DNA of 64,000 bases, from NCBI RefSeq assembly GCF_002561455.1, contig NZ_NTUP01000001.1, positions 1-64,000 on the forward strand, given 5' to 3'. The notes under the pieces were generated by a model. That model was given only the letters and a program-made list of their open reading frames with translations. It did no database searches and had not been told where the DNA came from. The position numbers and the translations under genes were made by a program. This DNA comes from Bacillus sp. AFS015802. Lineage in GTDB: Bacteria > Bacillota > Bacilli > Bacillales > Bacillaceae_B. Shown here one piece after another: positions 54,529-63,423 of the stretch (position 1 is its first letter; every line of letters begins with the position of its first letter).

Positions 54529-55356
54529 ATGCTTACTTCGAAACAGCTTGAAGAAATGAAAGATCTTCAGAAAGTCTGCGAGACTTTTGAAGGTATCAAC
54601 TTAAAATTAAACTGGGAAATGCTTAAAAAAAGACAGAACGATCAAGATGATTTCCTTCTCTACAAAGACAACAATCTGATTGGGTTCTTGGGTTTATACG
54701 GTTTTGGCGATTCGTACGAATTATGTGGAATGATCCACCCGGATTTCCGCCGTCAGCACCTATTTCAAGAACTATTCGAAATGGCTTTACGATCTTTGGA
54801 AAATCGACCTGTTCACAAGCTCTTACTCAATATTCCAGGGTCATCGGCTTCCGGGAAGGGATTTGTATCACAAACAAAAGCAGCGTATGAATTTACAGAA
54901 TACGAAATGAAATGGAATAAGAAAAGCTTAGTCTTAGACACTGATACGGTCAGTCTAAGAACAGCGGGTGAGCATGATATAGAAACCATCATCGACCTTG
55001 ATGAACAATGCTTCCATGTGGTCAGGAAAGATGCTGAATCCTACACAAAAAGATTATTCCATGAATCAAAGGACAGCCATCTCATGATCCTCTTTGAAGA
55101 GAAGCCGGTAGGGAAGATAAGGGTTCAAAGAACGGACCATAAGAGCTTCATTTATGGCTTTGCCATCTTCCCCTCTTTTCAAGGAAGGGGAATCGGTAGA
55201 AAGGCATTATCCCAAGTAGTGATGCAGGAATCTAAATGGACGGATGATATTTACCTGGATGTGGCAGCCACGAACAGCAAGGCGCTGAAACTTTACGAAT
55301 CCAGTGGTTTTCAGACCTTCTATAGTCAGGATTACTATCATTATCCCACTCAATAA
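54529..55356 (+). CDS. Tandem GNAT acetyltransferase
   Basis: A 275-residue protein with two GNAT-like domains: a degenerate N-terminal one (about 1-130, YELCGMIHPDFRRQHLFQELFEMAL) and a C-terminal one (about 145-275) with the acetyl-CoA loop FQGRGIGRKALSQV and the closing DVAATNSKALKLYESSGF. It transfers acetyl to an unknown amine. The domain plan is like that of the gene at 12363 but the sequences are not close. Start ATG with a weak GGGGATGACAG site. Confidence 0.85.
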   Translation: MLTSKQLEEMKDLQKVCETFEGINLKLNWEMLKKRQNDQDDFLLYKDNNLIGFLGLYGFGDSYELCGMIHPDFRRQHLFQELFEMALRSLENRPVHKLLLNIPGSSASGKGFVSQTKAAYEFTEYEMKWNKKSLVLDTDTVSLRTAGEHDIETIIDLDEQCFHVVRKDAESYTKRLFHESKDSHLMILFEEKPVGKIRVQRTDHKSFIYGFAIFPSFQGRGIGRKALSQVVMQESKWTDDIYLDVAATNSKALKLYESSGFQTFYSQDYYHYPTQ

Positions 55357-55364
55357 ACAGGTAT

Positions 55365-55393
55365 AGGACAGTGGCATTCCCAGCCACTGTCCT
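55365..55393. terminator. Terminator between convergent genes
   Basis: A perfect 11-bp stem (55365-55375 with 55383-55393) has a 7-base loop. A T-rich stretch follows on the plus side. Confidence 0.8.
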
Positions 55394-55395
55394 TA

Positions 55396-55884
55396 TTAAT
55401 GATAAAATGTATGTTCCACTTTCCATGTATCCTCAATCGTTAATATCCCATGAGAGAAATACGGCAGCTTCCGTTTATCCGTGGGAGATCCAGGGTTGAA
55501 AAGAAGGACTCCTTTCATAAACCGTGAAAAAGGGATGTGAGAATGACCAAAGATGATCACATCCACTTCATCTTCTTCAAAGGCTTCAAGGGCTCTCTTT
55601 TCGGTCGTCTTTCCTTTCCCGTCCCCATGCACCACACCAATCTTCAGGCCATTCTTCTGGACGATCCTCTTTTTGGGAAGAAGGGATTGAAGTTCAGCGC
55701 TATCGACATTACCGGCCACGGCAATCAGTTCCCCGTAACCCACAAATTCCTTATATACATCAAGGGTCTGAAAATCCCCGCCATGAATGATGAGGTCGCA
55801 CTCCGTTAGATCTTGTTGAAGCCGATCAGGCAGTCCCCTCCCGTTTCTTGGCATATGGGTATCAGAAACAATGACAATCTTCAT
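55396..55884 (-). CDS. Metallophosphoesterase, YfcE/MJ0936 family
   Basis: A 162-residue phosphodiesterase. Metal ligands are in the order of the family: SDTHMP (Asp8, His10), HGGDFQ, AGNVDS, HGDGKG and FGHSHIPF. Such enzymes hydrolyse cyclic or aryl phosphodiesters; the substrate is not known. The ATG at 55884 follows AAAGGAGAATGAT and comes 1 base after the TGA of the methionyl-tRNA synthetase gene, so the two genes are translationally coupled and share the T-box. Confidence 0.9.
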   Translation of the reverse strand: MKIVIVSDTHMPRNGRGLPDRLQQDLTECDLIIHGGDFQTLDVYKEFVGYGELIAVAGNVDSAELQSLLPKKRIVQKNGLKIGVVHGDGKGKTTEKRALEAFEEDEVDVIIFGHSHIPFSRFMKGVLLFNPGSPTDKRKLPYFSHGILTIEDTWKVEHTFYH

Positions 55885-55885
55885 A

Positions 55886-57538
55886 TCATTCTCCTTTTGT
55901 CTTCTCCTTTGATTTTGCATTCAATCTTTCCCGCTCTTCCTCAATCTTTTCCAGTTCTATGCGGTTAAACAACGGAGAAGTGTGGGAAATAGCCAGTTTC
56001 AAAGGCAGGGATACTTGATTCCACCCTGATTGCCGGCTCATACTTATTTGTTCCGCTAATTTAGACGCAGTGAAAGGTAAAAAGGGCTCAATGATCTTTT
56101 GCAGATTACCAATCACATATAAGAAATCTTCCAGTACCCTTTTGCCTTCCTCCCTATTTTCTTTTATTACTACCCAAGGTTTCAATTCATCAAAACGTTT
56201 ATTGGTCCAGCGAATCAATTCAAATGTCTCTTCCAGCCCCTGGCGAATGCTTCCTTCTTCTATTAGCTGTCCCACACTTCTGAATGTTTCTTTCACTTTT
56301 CCCTCGACAGTGCTGTCGGCATTTTCTATCAAGATGCATGATCCAAACTCTTTTTCATAGAATTTTACCGTACGTTGAATCAGATTTCCAAAGGCGCCCA
56401 AAAGCTCACTGTTATGACTGTAAATGAACTCTCTCCATGAAAAGTCAGCATCCCTTTTTTCAGGAGCATTAATGGTTAGAAAATAGCGAATCGTATCAGG
56501 ATGATAGTCAGCAAGAAGATCCTTCACCCAGACCGCCCAATTACCGCTCGTCGAGATTTTCCTTTTTTCCAAGGTTAAGTATTCATTCGACACAATGTAA
56601 TCGGGTAAATTGGGTTCGTCAATGCCCATCAGTACCGCCGGCCATATGATGGTATGAAACGGAATATTATCCTTTCCATGTACATAATAGGATGTCGTCC
56701 CCTCCCTCCAATATTCGGTCCAGTCATATCCATGTTCTGATGCCCACTTCTTAGATGCACTCAAATATCCACTCACAGCTTCTATCCACACATAGATTTT
56801 CTTGTCCCGGTAGCCTTCTATCGGTACCTTCACACCATTTTCTAAATCTCTTGTGACGGGCCGGTCCTTTAATCCTTCTTTGAGATAGCGAGTGGTCAGC
56901 TGGATGGCATTCTCCCTCCACTCTCCACTATGTTCGTTCAATAATTGCTCAAGCCTCCCTTGCAATTTGGATAGAGCAAAGTACAAGTGTTTCGTTTTTT
57001 CAAGAATCGGTTCTTGGCCGCAGAGTTTACAGCTTTTATCCAATAAATCCGTCGGATCGAGTACAGTCGAGCAGTTATCACATTGATCTCCCCTTGCCTT
57101 CGAACCACAAACGGGACACGTTCCTTCCACGAAACGGTCAGGGAGGAATCGGCGATCATTCATGCAGTAAACCTGCTCTACTTCCTTTTCATAGAGCCAC
57201 CCCCGTTCATAAAGGAGGGTAAAGATCCTTTGTACCTCTTCATGATGGTGATCATGATCGGTCCTTGTGTATTCATCATAATGGAACCCAAGTGCTTGAA
57301 AACATGCTAAAAATTCCTTATGATATCGATTGGCGACTTCCTCGACACTCGTTCCTTCCTGACTTGCACGGATCCCTATCGGTGTCCCGTTGCAATCACT
57401 TCCTGACACGTAAAGAACATTTTCACCCTTCATACGATAATAGCGGGCAATGATGTCCCCTGGCAATAACGCAGCGATATGCCCCAAATGCAGGGACCCA
57501 TTGGCGTAAGGCCAAGCCCCCCCTATAAAAACAGTCAT
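55886..57538 (-). CDS. metG: Methionyl-tRNA synthetase without the C-terminal tRNA-binding domain
   Basis: A 550-residue class I synthetase that charges tRNA-Met. HLGH (about 18-21) is the HIGH motif. The connective insert carries two CxxC knuckles (CPVCGSKARGDQCDNC and CKLC), and the KMSKS loop reads KRKISTSGN. The SGSDCNGTP and zinc-knuckle pattern resemble the E. coli/archaeal type rather than the main B. subtilis MetS, and the usual EMAPII-like dimerisation domain is missing (MetS has about 660 residues). It may be a second, accessory MetRS. The ATG at 57538 follows GAGGAGGAAGG. A T-box leader precedes it. Confidence 0.9.
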   Translation of the reverse strand: MTVFIGGAWPYANGSLHLGHIAALLPGDIIARYYRMKGENVLYVSGSDCNGTPIGIRASQEGTSVEEVANRYHKEFLACFQALGFHYDEYTRTDHDHHHEEVQRIFTLLYERGWLYEKEVEQVYCMNDRRFLPDRFVEGTCPVCGSKARGDQCDNCSTVLDPTDLLDKSCKLCGQEPILEKTKHLYFALSKLQGRLEQLLNEHSGEWRENAIQLTTRYLKEGLKDRPVTRDLENGVKVPIEGYRDKKIYVWIEAVSGYLSASKKWASEHGYDWTEYWREGTTSYYVHGKDNIPFHTIIWPAVLMGIDEPNLPDYIVSNEYLTLEKRKISTSGNWAVWVKDLLADYHPDTIRYFLTINAPEKRDADFSWREFIYSHNSELLGAFGNLIQRTVKFYEKEFGSCILIENADSTVEGKVKETFRSVGQLIEEGSIRQGLEETFELIRWTNKRFDELKPWVVIKENREEGKRVLEDFLYVIGNLQKIIEPFLPFTASKLAEQISMSRQSGWNQVSLPLKLAISHTSPLFNRIELEKIEEERERLNAKSKEKTKGE

Positions 57539-57561
57539 ACGATCCTTCCTCCTCTTCAATA

Positions 57562-57614
57562 TAAAAAAACCCCTCGTCCTACAGATATCGAAAGACATCC
57601 AAGGACGAGGGGTT
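57562..57614 (-). terminator. T-box-controlled terminator
   Basis: A 13-bp stem (57602-57614 with 57568-57580) is followed by T7 on the minus strand. Its 5' arm is shared with the antiterminator next to the T-box. Confidence 0.92.
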
Positions 57615-57860
57615 AAGCTCGTGTTACCACCTTAGTTCATAGCTTGCTCACACAAGACTACCTCAACAAGTACGGAGCTAAAAGCTCTTATACCGTGGCA
57701 ATGATAACGGACGCCCATCCCCGTTCCACCCTACACCAAGAAGGTTCGAATAGAATGCTCCGAGACCATTTTCCAAAATGGGTCTCCCTGCTTCTTTTCA
57801 GCTTCCGAAGCTCTCTGATAAGGGAACCCATCATGTACTCTTCTCATCAACGCACAAGTA
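57566..57860 (-). promoter_or_regulatory. T-box riboswitch leader of the metG operon (Met specifier)
   Basis: Read on the minus strand, the 5' part has the stem I distal-loop motif (CTGAAA side of the AGAGAG element) and an ATG specifier at 57769-57767 in the context GGAAAATGGTCTCGG. A CGTTATC element follows, then the T-box GGTGGTAACACGAGC (57631-57617), whose TGGT pairs with the ACCA end of uncharged tRNA-Met. Expression should rise when charged tRNA-Met is scarce. A TATAAT-like box near 57868-57877 places the transcript start near 57860. Confidence 0.88.
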
Positions 57861-57995
57861 GATTTGATTATATTATGCCACTTTTCCAAAAAAATGCAAC
57901 ATTCTTTTCAAGGTTTTCTTTACAGGGATTAGTGGAAAAGTGAAGGGACGAACATCTTTTTGAAAAACATATTAGCAGAATGGAGGTGAGCCCTG

Positions 57996-58592
57996 TTGTT
58001 TTCGATGCAAAAGCAATTCAAGCGTCCGAATGGAATCCTTGGCTGGTTTGTGGGGAAGGTAATGGAGTTTGATAATCGAAAAATAAACAACTGGTCGATT
58101 AAACAATTGTCCATAAAAAATGGTGAACGGATCCTTGAGGTAGGATATGGTCCGGGCTATTGTATCAAACGAATTTCAAATCGCTTTCCCGATACCCTTG
58201 TGGATGGGGTCGATATATCCGAAACGATGAAAGAAACCGCACAAAGTAAGAACCACAAAGCCATAGAAAAGGGCAAGGTTCGCCTGTTTGTGAAAGACAT
58301 TACCAGATTTGAGTTAGACAATGTGCAGTACGATCGCATTTTCTCCGTCAATAATTATCCCCTGTGGAATGACCGAAAAAAATCACTCAGTCATCTATAC
58401 AAGATGCTGAAAAAAGAAGGAACCCTGCTCATCACCGTCCAGCCCCGCGGGGATGAAGAAACCGATAGCAGGGCTAGGCGCTATGGTGATGAGATAGCTC
58501 AGTCTTTACAGGAAGCAGGGTTTAAAGACATCACGCTTTCTTATAAACATGTAAAACCGGCTCTGACCGTCTGCGTGAAGTGTGTGAAGTAA
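57996..58592 (+). CDS. Class I SAM-dependent methyltransferase
   Basis: A 198-residue Rossmann methyltransferase. Motif I is ILEVGYGPGYCI (about 45-57), followed by the acidic post-I loop VDGVDIS and motif post-II KDITRF. It starts with TTG after GGAGGTGAG. The acceptor is unknown, and the small size fits a small-molecule or lipid methyltransferase. It diverges from the metG leader and is a single gene. Confidence 0.88.
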   Translation: MFSMQKQFKRPNGILGWFVGKVMEFDNRKINNWSIKQLSIKNGERILEVGYGPGYCIKRISNRFPDTLVDGVDISETMKETAQSKNHKAIEKGKVRLFVKDITRFELDNVQYDRIFSVNNYPLWNDRKKSLSHLYKMLKKEGTLLITVQPRGDEETDSRARRYGDEIAQSLQEAGFKDITLSYKHVKPALTVCVKCVK

Positions 58593-58596
58593 AAGT

Positions 58597-58638
58597 AAGC
58601 CCCCTATAGAGAGGATCCATCTCAACAGGGGGCTTCCA
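58597..58638 (+). terminator. Terminator-like hairpin after the methyltransferase gene
   Basis: A 9-bp G+C-rich stem (58597-58605 with 58627-58635) encloses a small inner stem; only TT follows. Confidence 0.6.
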
Positions 58639-58639
58639 T

Positions 58640-58675
58640 ACATAATTAAACAGCCGGCCATATAAGGACCGACTG
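58640..58675 (-). terminator. Terminator of the small lipoprotein gene
   Basis: On the minus strand a 9-bp stem with two G-T pairs (58667-58675 with 58651-58659) is followed by TTTAATT. Confidence 0.6.
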
Positions 58676-58683
58676 TACCTTTA

Positions 58684-58839
58684 TTACTGTTCCGTGTTGC
58701 TTTCGTCTGTGCTGCTTTCTTCATCCATGTTCTCTTCCGTACCTGTGTCTTCTTCTGAGTCGCTGCTGCATCCGGCTGCAAATGTTACTACTGATAGAGC
58801 TGTCATTAACATTAATAACCACTTTTTCATACTTTTCAT
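58684..58839 (-). CDS. Small acidic lipoprotein
   Basis: A 51-residue lipoprotein precursor. The signal peptide (KKWLLMLMTALSVVTFAAGC) ends in lipobox FAAGC (Cys24); the mature part is a Ser/Asp/Glu/Thr-rich low-complexity tail of 28 residues. ATG at 58839 follows AGGAGG by 8 bases. I do not recognise a function; such short acidic lipoproteins occur widely in Bacillaceae. It sits between the methyltransferase gene and the trp operon, on the minus strand. Confidence 0.75.
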   Translation of the reverse strand: MKSMKKWLLMLMTALSVVTFAAGCSSDSEEDTGTEENMDEESSTDESNTEQ

Positions 58840-58990
58840 TTTAATAGCCTCCTGTTATGATGCTTTGTTCAACTACATCTCTATCATACTGATTTTCCAG
58901 GGGAAAAGAAGGCTATTTACCTTTATTTAACATACATTTAGAATCCGTTAATCTACTCCCGGAGAAATTTACAAAATAATCAGTCATCAT

Positions 58991-59782
58991 TTACGAATGG
59001 AGGGCACCCGTCTTAGAAGCCCCTATCAGATCCTTGATCTCATCTAATGAATCTTTCTGGATCAGGTCGATGATTTTGCTTCCTACCACTACTCCATCAC
59101 AGTATCTGCCCATATTACGAACGTGGTCCGGAGTGGAAATTCCAAACCCAGCTAGAACCGGGACAGGGCTGTTTTCCTTCAGTTTGTTCAAATGGGTGGC
59201 AATATTGTCTGCAAAACCATCACGCGTACCGGTGATCCCATTGATGGTTACGGCATAAAGGAACCCTTCCGTGACAGATGCTAATTCACGGATTCTTTCC
59301 AATGGACTTGTCAGCGTGGCGAGCTGGATCACGGCGATTTCATTTTCTTGAGCCGGGTCCCGGATAAGATCATGATGCTCGAGAGGAAGGTCCGGAATGA
59401 TGACTCCGTCCACTCCGGCATCTTGACAATCACGGAAGAAGTGTTCCACCCCGTATTTGTAAACAGGATTGATATATGTCATAAACACCAAGGGGATCCC
59501 GATTTCTTCCCTTCTTTCTTTTAGCGAATCGAGCACCTTTTGGAGTGTCGTCCCATCCTGCAAAGCCCTCTTCCCGGCTTCTTGAATGGTCGGGCCGTCC
59601 GCAACGGGATCTGAAAACGGGACTCCCACTTCAATGGCCGTCGCCCCTCTTTCTTCAAGCATCTTCAAGTTAGAGATGAACACATCCATCCCACCGTCAC
59701 CTGCCATCACATAAGGAATGAATAGCTTATGACCCTTATCAAGCTCGGTTTGCAGCGTGGTTTCCAGAAATTTTTTACCCAT
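58991..59782 (-). CDS. trpA: Tryptophan synthase alpha chain
   Basis: The 263-residue TIM barrel cleaves indole-3-glycerol phosphate to indole and glyceraldehyde 3-phosphate. The [15 protein letters not shown] signature holds the catalytic Glu and Asp. It overlaps trpB by 8 bases and is the last gene of the trp operon. No strong hairpin terminator is visible right after it. Start ATG behind GGGAGG. Confidence 0.97.
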   Translation of the reverse strand: MGKKFLETTLQTELDKGHKLFIPYVMAGDGGMDVFISNLKMLEERGATAIEVGVPFSDPVADGPTIQEAGKRALQDGTTLQKVLDSLKERREEIGIPLVFMTYINPVYKYGVEHFFRDCQDAGVDGVIIPDLPLEHHDLIRDPAQENEIAVIQLATLTSPLERIRELASVTEGFLYAVTINGITGTRDGFADNIATHLNKLKENSPVPVLAGFGISTPDHVRNMGRYCDGVVVGSKIIDLIQKDSLDEIKDLIGASKTGALHS

Positions 59783-60977
59783 GTTGACTACCTCCCAATA
59801 ACTCTTTTACTTGTTCAACATCCTTGTCTCCCCTGCCAGACAGACAAATAACAATTGACTCCTCCTTAGGCATTTTTCTGGCTAATTCAACTGCATAGGC
59901 AATGGCATGGGAGCTTTCGAGTGCCGGAATGATTCCTTCGGTCCTGGATAATTGCTTAAATGCATCCAGCGCTTCACTGTCAGTAACGGATGAATAGCGC
60001 ACCCTGTCAATTTCCTTTAAGTAACTGTGCTCCGGTCCCACTCCGGGGTAGTCAAGCCCCGCAGAAATCGAATGAGCTTCCTGTATTTGACCGTCATCGT
60101 TTTGAAGCAGGTACATCATGCTTCCATGAAGGATACCGACGGAACCCTTCGTTAATGTCGCAGCATGCTTTTCTGTTTCAACACCGCTTCCCGCTGCTTC
60201 TACCCCGTAAAGCTCCACTTCCTTATCTTCAATGAACGGGTGAAACATTCCCATGGCATTGCTTCCCCCTCCAACACAAGCAACAATGGCATTCGGCAGC
60301 CTCTTTTCTTTCTCGAAAAATTGTTTCCTGGTTTCTTTTCCGATGACACTTTGGAAGTCACGGACCATTTTGGGAAATGGGTGTGGTCCCAAAACGGACC
60401 CCATTATATAGTGAGTATCCTCTACATTGGCAACCCAGTAACGAAGCGCTTCATTGACGGCGTCCTTCAATGTGGCACTGCCCTGGGTGACGCTGATTAC
60501 CTTCGCTCCGAGCAACTCCATCCTGAATACGTTGAGCTTCTGCCTGCGGATATCTTCCGCACCCATGAAAATGACACAATCGAGATTTAGTAAAGCACAT
60601 ACGGTTGCGGTTGCGACCCCGTGCTGACCGGCTCCAGTTTCTGCTACGACTTTTCTTTTTCCCATTCTTTCAGCAAGCAGAGCCTGGCCGACCGTGTTGT
60701 TGATTTTATGCGCACCGGTGTGATTAAGATCTTCCCGTTTCAAATAGATTTTGGCTCCACCAATTTGTCTACTAAGATTCTCAGCAAAGTAGAGAGGATT
60801 TTCCCTTCCTACATAATCCTTTAAATAACTTTGCAGCTTCTCTTGAAAATGTTCATCCTTGACTGCTTCATCATAAGCGGACTCGAGTTCCTGAACGGCT
60901 TTCATCAACGACTCCGGAACGAATCTTCCTCCGAATTGTCCGAATAATCCTTTTTGATCGGGTTGTGCATATAACAT
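59775..60977 (-). CDS. trpB: Tryptophan synthase beta chain
   Basis: The 400-residue PLP enzyme condenses indole with serine. The PLP lysine is in [10 protein letters not shown], and the phosphate-binding glycine loop is GGGSNAMG. Length is normal. The ATG at 60977 follows GGAGG by about 8 bases; earlier ATGs at 60983 and 60995 are too close or lack a site. It is translationally coupled to trpA. Confidence 0.97.
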   Translation of the reverse strand: MLYAQPDQKGLFGQFGGRFVPESLMKAVQELESAYDEAVKDEHFQEKLQSYLKDYVGRENPLYFAENLSRQIGGAKIYLKREDLNHTGAHKINNTVGQALLAERMGKRKVVAETGAGQHGVATATVCALLNLDCVIFMGAEDIRRQKLNVFRMELLGAKVISVTQGSATLKDAVNEALRYWVANVEDTHYIMGSVLGPHPFPKMVRDFQSVIGKETRKQFFEKEKRLPNAIVACVGGGSNAMGMFHPFIEDKEVELYGVEAAGSGVETEKHAATLTKGSVGILHGSMMYLLQNDDGQIQEAHSISAGLDYPGVGPEHSYLKEIDRVRYSSVTDSEALDAFKQLSRTEGIIPALESSHAIAYAVELARKMPKEESIVICLSGRGDKDVEQVKELLGGSQHG

Positions 60978-61006
60978 CTTCATTCCTCCATTCACTCATT
61001 TTAAGA

Positions 61007-61612
61007 CTAGACTGATTTCGCTTCCCTAATAAATGACTCTATCTTTAACCGGTCCTTCCTTCCATCCGTCTCCACCCCGCTCGATACATCCACCATATAG
61101 GGACGGACTTTCGTGATTGCTTCCCTTACATTATCAGGATTGAGTCCCCCTGCTAGGATCAGCTGTTGAGGGAAACTTCCCGCATCCACATAATCCCAAT
61201 TAAATGTCGTTCCATTCCCCCCTCGATAAGGTCCCTTTCCACTATCCAACAAGATGATTCCACCAGGACATTGATCGATCCCGTATATATCTTCTTTTTC
61301 TTTTACCGAAATCACCTTGATGTATGGAAGATCGAGATCTTCCGCGAAAAACACTGATTCATCCCCATGAAGTTGCACATAATCGAGATTCACCGTTCTA
61401 TAGATTTCTTTCAGCTTTTCTTTCGATTCATTCACAAACACTCCGATCTTCCATATATGAGCAGGGAGTGAAGCACTGATCCGGGCTGCTGATTCCACAT
61501 CAATCCTTCTTTTGCTATCAGCGAAAACAAATCCTACTGCATCAGCCCCGGCTTCGATTGCCCAGCGAGCTTCCTCCTCCCGCCTGATGCCACATACCTT
61601 TACTTTCGTCAT
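61007..61612 (-). CDS. trpF: Phosphoribosylanthranilate isomerase
   Basis: A 201-residue TIM barrel that isomerises phosphoribosylanthranilate. The start KVKVCGI contains the catalytic Cys, and DVSSGVE near the C-terminus holds the catalytic Asp and phosphate loop. It begins 2 bases after the trpC stop. Length is typical. Confidence 0.96.
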   Translation of the reverse strand: MTKVKVCGIRREEEARWAIEAGADAVGFVFADSKRRIDVESAARISASLPAHIWKIGVFVNESKEKLKEIYRTVNLDYVQLHGDESVFFAEDLDLPYIKVISVKEKEDIYGIDQCPGGIILLDSGKGPYRGGNGTTFNWDYVDAGSFPQQLILAGGLNPDNVREAITKVRPYMVDVSSGVETDGRKDRLKIESFIREAKSV

Positions 61613-61614
61613 TT

Positions 61615-62397
61615 TTATCGCGCCTTTCTCACTTGCAGTGCTGAGAGGGCAGCCGCAGGTTCATCACTTCTCATTAACGTTTCACCAACAAGGACTCCCT
61701 GTGCCCCTGCATCTCTCACTTTCCGGCAATCGTTTTCATCTCTTATCCCACTTTCGCTGATGAGTACCACATCCATCCCCTTCACCATCCCGGCCAGTGA
61801 TTCAGTAATGAGAAGATCCACTTCGAAGGTTTTCAGATTCCGATTGTTGACTCCAATGATGAATGCGCCTAGATCCAGCGCCTGCTTCATTTCTTCTTCA
61901 TCATGGACCTCCACCAGAACCTCAAGGCCACGCTTCGCTGCATAATGATATAATTCTTTCAATCTGTTAAACGGCAAGGCAGCTACGATTAATAGGATGA
62001 CATCCGCTCCCGCATCTTGAGCTCGGTCGATCTGGATTTCATCAATGATGAAGTCTTTACAAAGAATCGGAATCGATACAGCACTGCGGACATTTGCGAG
62101 ATCCTCCATTCTTCCTTTAAAGAACGGTGTATCGGTCAGAACGGATATGGCGCACGCTCCTGCATCTTCGTAGGTCACAGCCTGTAAGACCGGATCCACC
62201 TCGGTGTGTATGTCTCCTTTGGATGGGGATGCCCGCTTTATTTCTGCTATCACTTGGAGCGCCGAAGCAGATTTTAACGATTCATATAGGGATGGGACCG
62301 GTATCCTTTTAGAATGATAGGATTTATAGCCTTCACGTTTTAGCTCAGTCACTTCTTCTTTCTTTTTTTCAAGTATGGTCTCCAGGATAGTGGACAA
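61615..62397 (-). CDS. trpC: Indole-3-glycerol phosphate synthase
   Basis: A 260-residue TIM barrel closing the indole ring. VIAEIKRASPSKG holds the catalytic lysine, with a second one in LCKDFII; VLISESGI is the phosphate-binding end. It starts with TTG directly abutting the trpD stop TGA, with an AGGTGA site inside trpD, so translation is coupled. Confidence 0.96.
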   Translation of the reverse strand: MSTILETILEKKKEEVTELKREGYKSYHSKRIPVPSLYESLKSASALQVIAEIKRASPSKGDIHTEVDPVLQAVTYEDAGACAISVLTDTPFFKGRMEDLANVRSAVSIPILCKDFIIDEIQIDRAQDAGADVILLIVAALPFNRLKELYHYAAKRGLEVLVEVHDEEEMKQALDLGAFIIGVNNRNLKTFEVDLLITESLAGMVKGMDVVLISESGIRDENDCRKVRDAGAQGVLVGETLMRSDEPAAALSALQVRKAR

Positions 62398-63423
62398 TCA
62401 AATCACCTGCTTTCGTCGTTGTTGGCTATAGTGAACAAGGGAGGTCAGTGCACCCTTTGCCCGCCCGCTTTCAATACTTTCCCTGGCAAGCTTTACACCT
62501 TCGGAAAACGTCGACGCTTTACCATGTGCGAACAATGCGATCCCTGCGTTGAATAGGACCGTATCCATATAGGATCCTTCTTTTCCTTGTAAGACGTCCT
62601 GTAAGATGCGGGCGTTGTCCCTGGCATCTCCCCCTCTTATTTCTTGCAGGGAATAAGAAGGAAGGCCAACTTCCTCACCTGATAACGTAAAGGAGCTGAT
62701 CTTTCCATTTTCCAACAGGACAAGATGGTTTTCACCTGCCAGAGAGGCTTCATCCATGTGGTCTGCACCATTTAGGACGATGGCCCGTTTTCTTCCCAAT
62801 TCATGCAAAACCTTTGCCATTGTTTCTAATTTGTCTCTTCTATACACTCCGACCAGCTGGGTATCTAATTGAACCGGATTTGTTAGTGGACCAATGAGAT
62901 TAAAGATGGTCGGGATTTTCAGTTCCTTTCGCACACTCATGATTTTTTTCAGACCTGAATGAATATGCGGGGCATATAGAAAAGCAATATTGGTTTCATT
63001 CAGCAAACTTTCGACTTCTTTTGCCTGGAAGTCTAGGGATACGCCAAGTTTCTCTAACACATCTGCACTTCCCGTTTTGCTTGAGATGCTCCTATTTCCG
63101 TGCTTTGCAACCTTGACCCCTGCACCAGCCAGGACGAATGCACTCGTGGTACTGATATTAAAGCTCTGGGAACCATCTCCGCCCGTTCCGCAGTTATCCA
63201 GCACCCCCGATAAATTACTTGTAATCGGCATCGCTTTCTCTCTCAGCACTTCTACGAGTGCCGTCATTTCATCGACGGTTTCCCCCTTCATTTTCAAAAG
63301 GGTCAGGAAACAGGCAATTTGACTCTCCGTTGTTTCGTCAAGGAGCAGTTCCTGAGCAGCTCTCCTCATCTCATCTCTCTCCAATGAATGACCGTTAGAT
63401 AACGTTTGTAGATAGTTTTTCAC
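62398..63423 (-). CDS. trpD: Anthranilate phosphoribosyltransferase
   Basis: A 341-residue enzyme that adds phosphoribose from PRPP to anthranilate. The PRPP/metal motif is DNCGTGGDGSQSFNIST. The GTG start follows AAAGGAG and lies 29 bases inside trpG, so the two are coupled. Gene order G-D-C-F-B-A is uninterrupted. Confidence 0.97.
   Translation of the reverse strand: MKNYLQTLSNGHSLERDEMRRAAQELLLDETTESQIACFLTLLKMKGETVDEMTALVEVLREKAMPITSNLSGVLDNCGTGGDGSQSFNISTTSAFVLAGAGVKVAKHGNRSISSKTGSADVLEKLGVSLDFQAKEVESLLNETNIAFLYAPHIHSGLKKIMSVRKELKIPTIFNLIGPLTNPVQLDTQLVGVYRRDKLETMAKVLHELGRKRAIVLNGADHMDEASLAGENHLVLLENGKISSFTLSGEEVGLPSYSLQEIRGGDARDNARILQDVLQGKEGSYMDTVLFNAGIALFAHGKASTFSEGVKLARESIESGRAKGALTSLVHYSQQRRKQVI

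Noticed and set aside
57717-57736. A second T-box-like motif (AGGGTGGAAC on the minus strand) within the metG leader
   Set aside because: It precedes the CGTTATC element and is not followed by an antiterminator/terminator pair. It is more likely part of stem II/III of the same leader than a tandem T-box.
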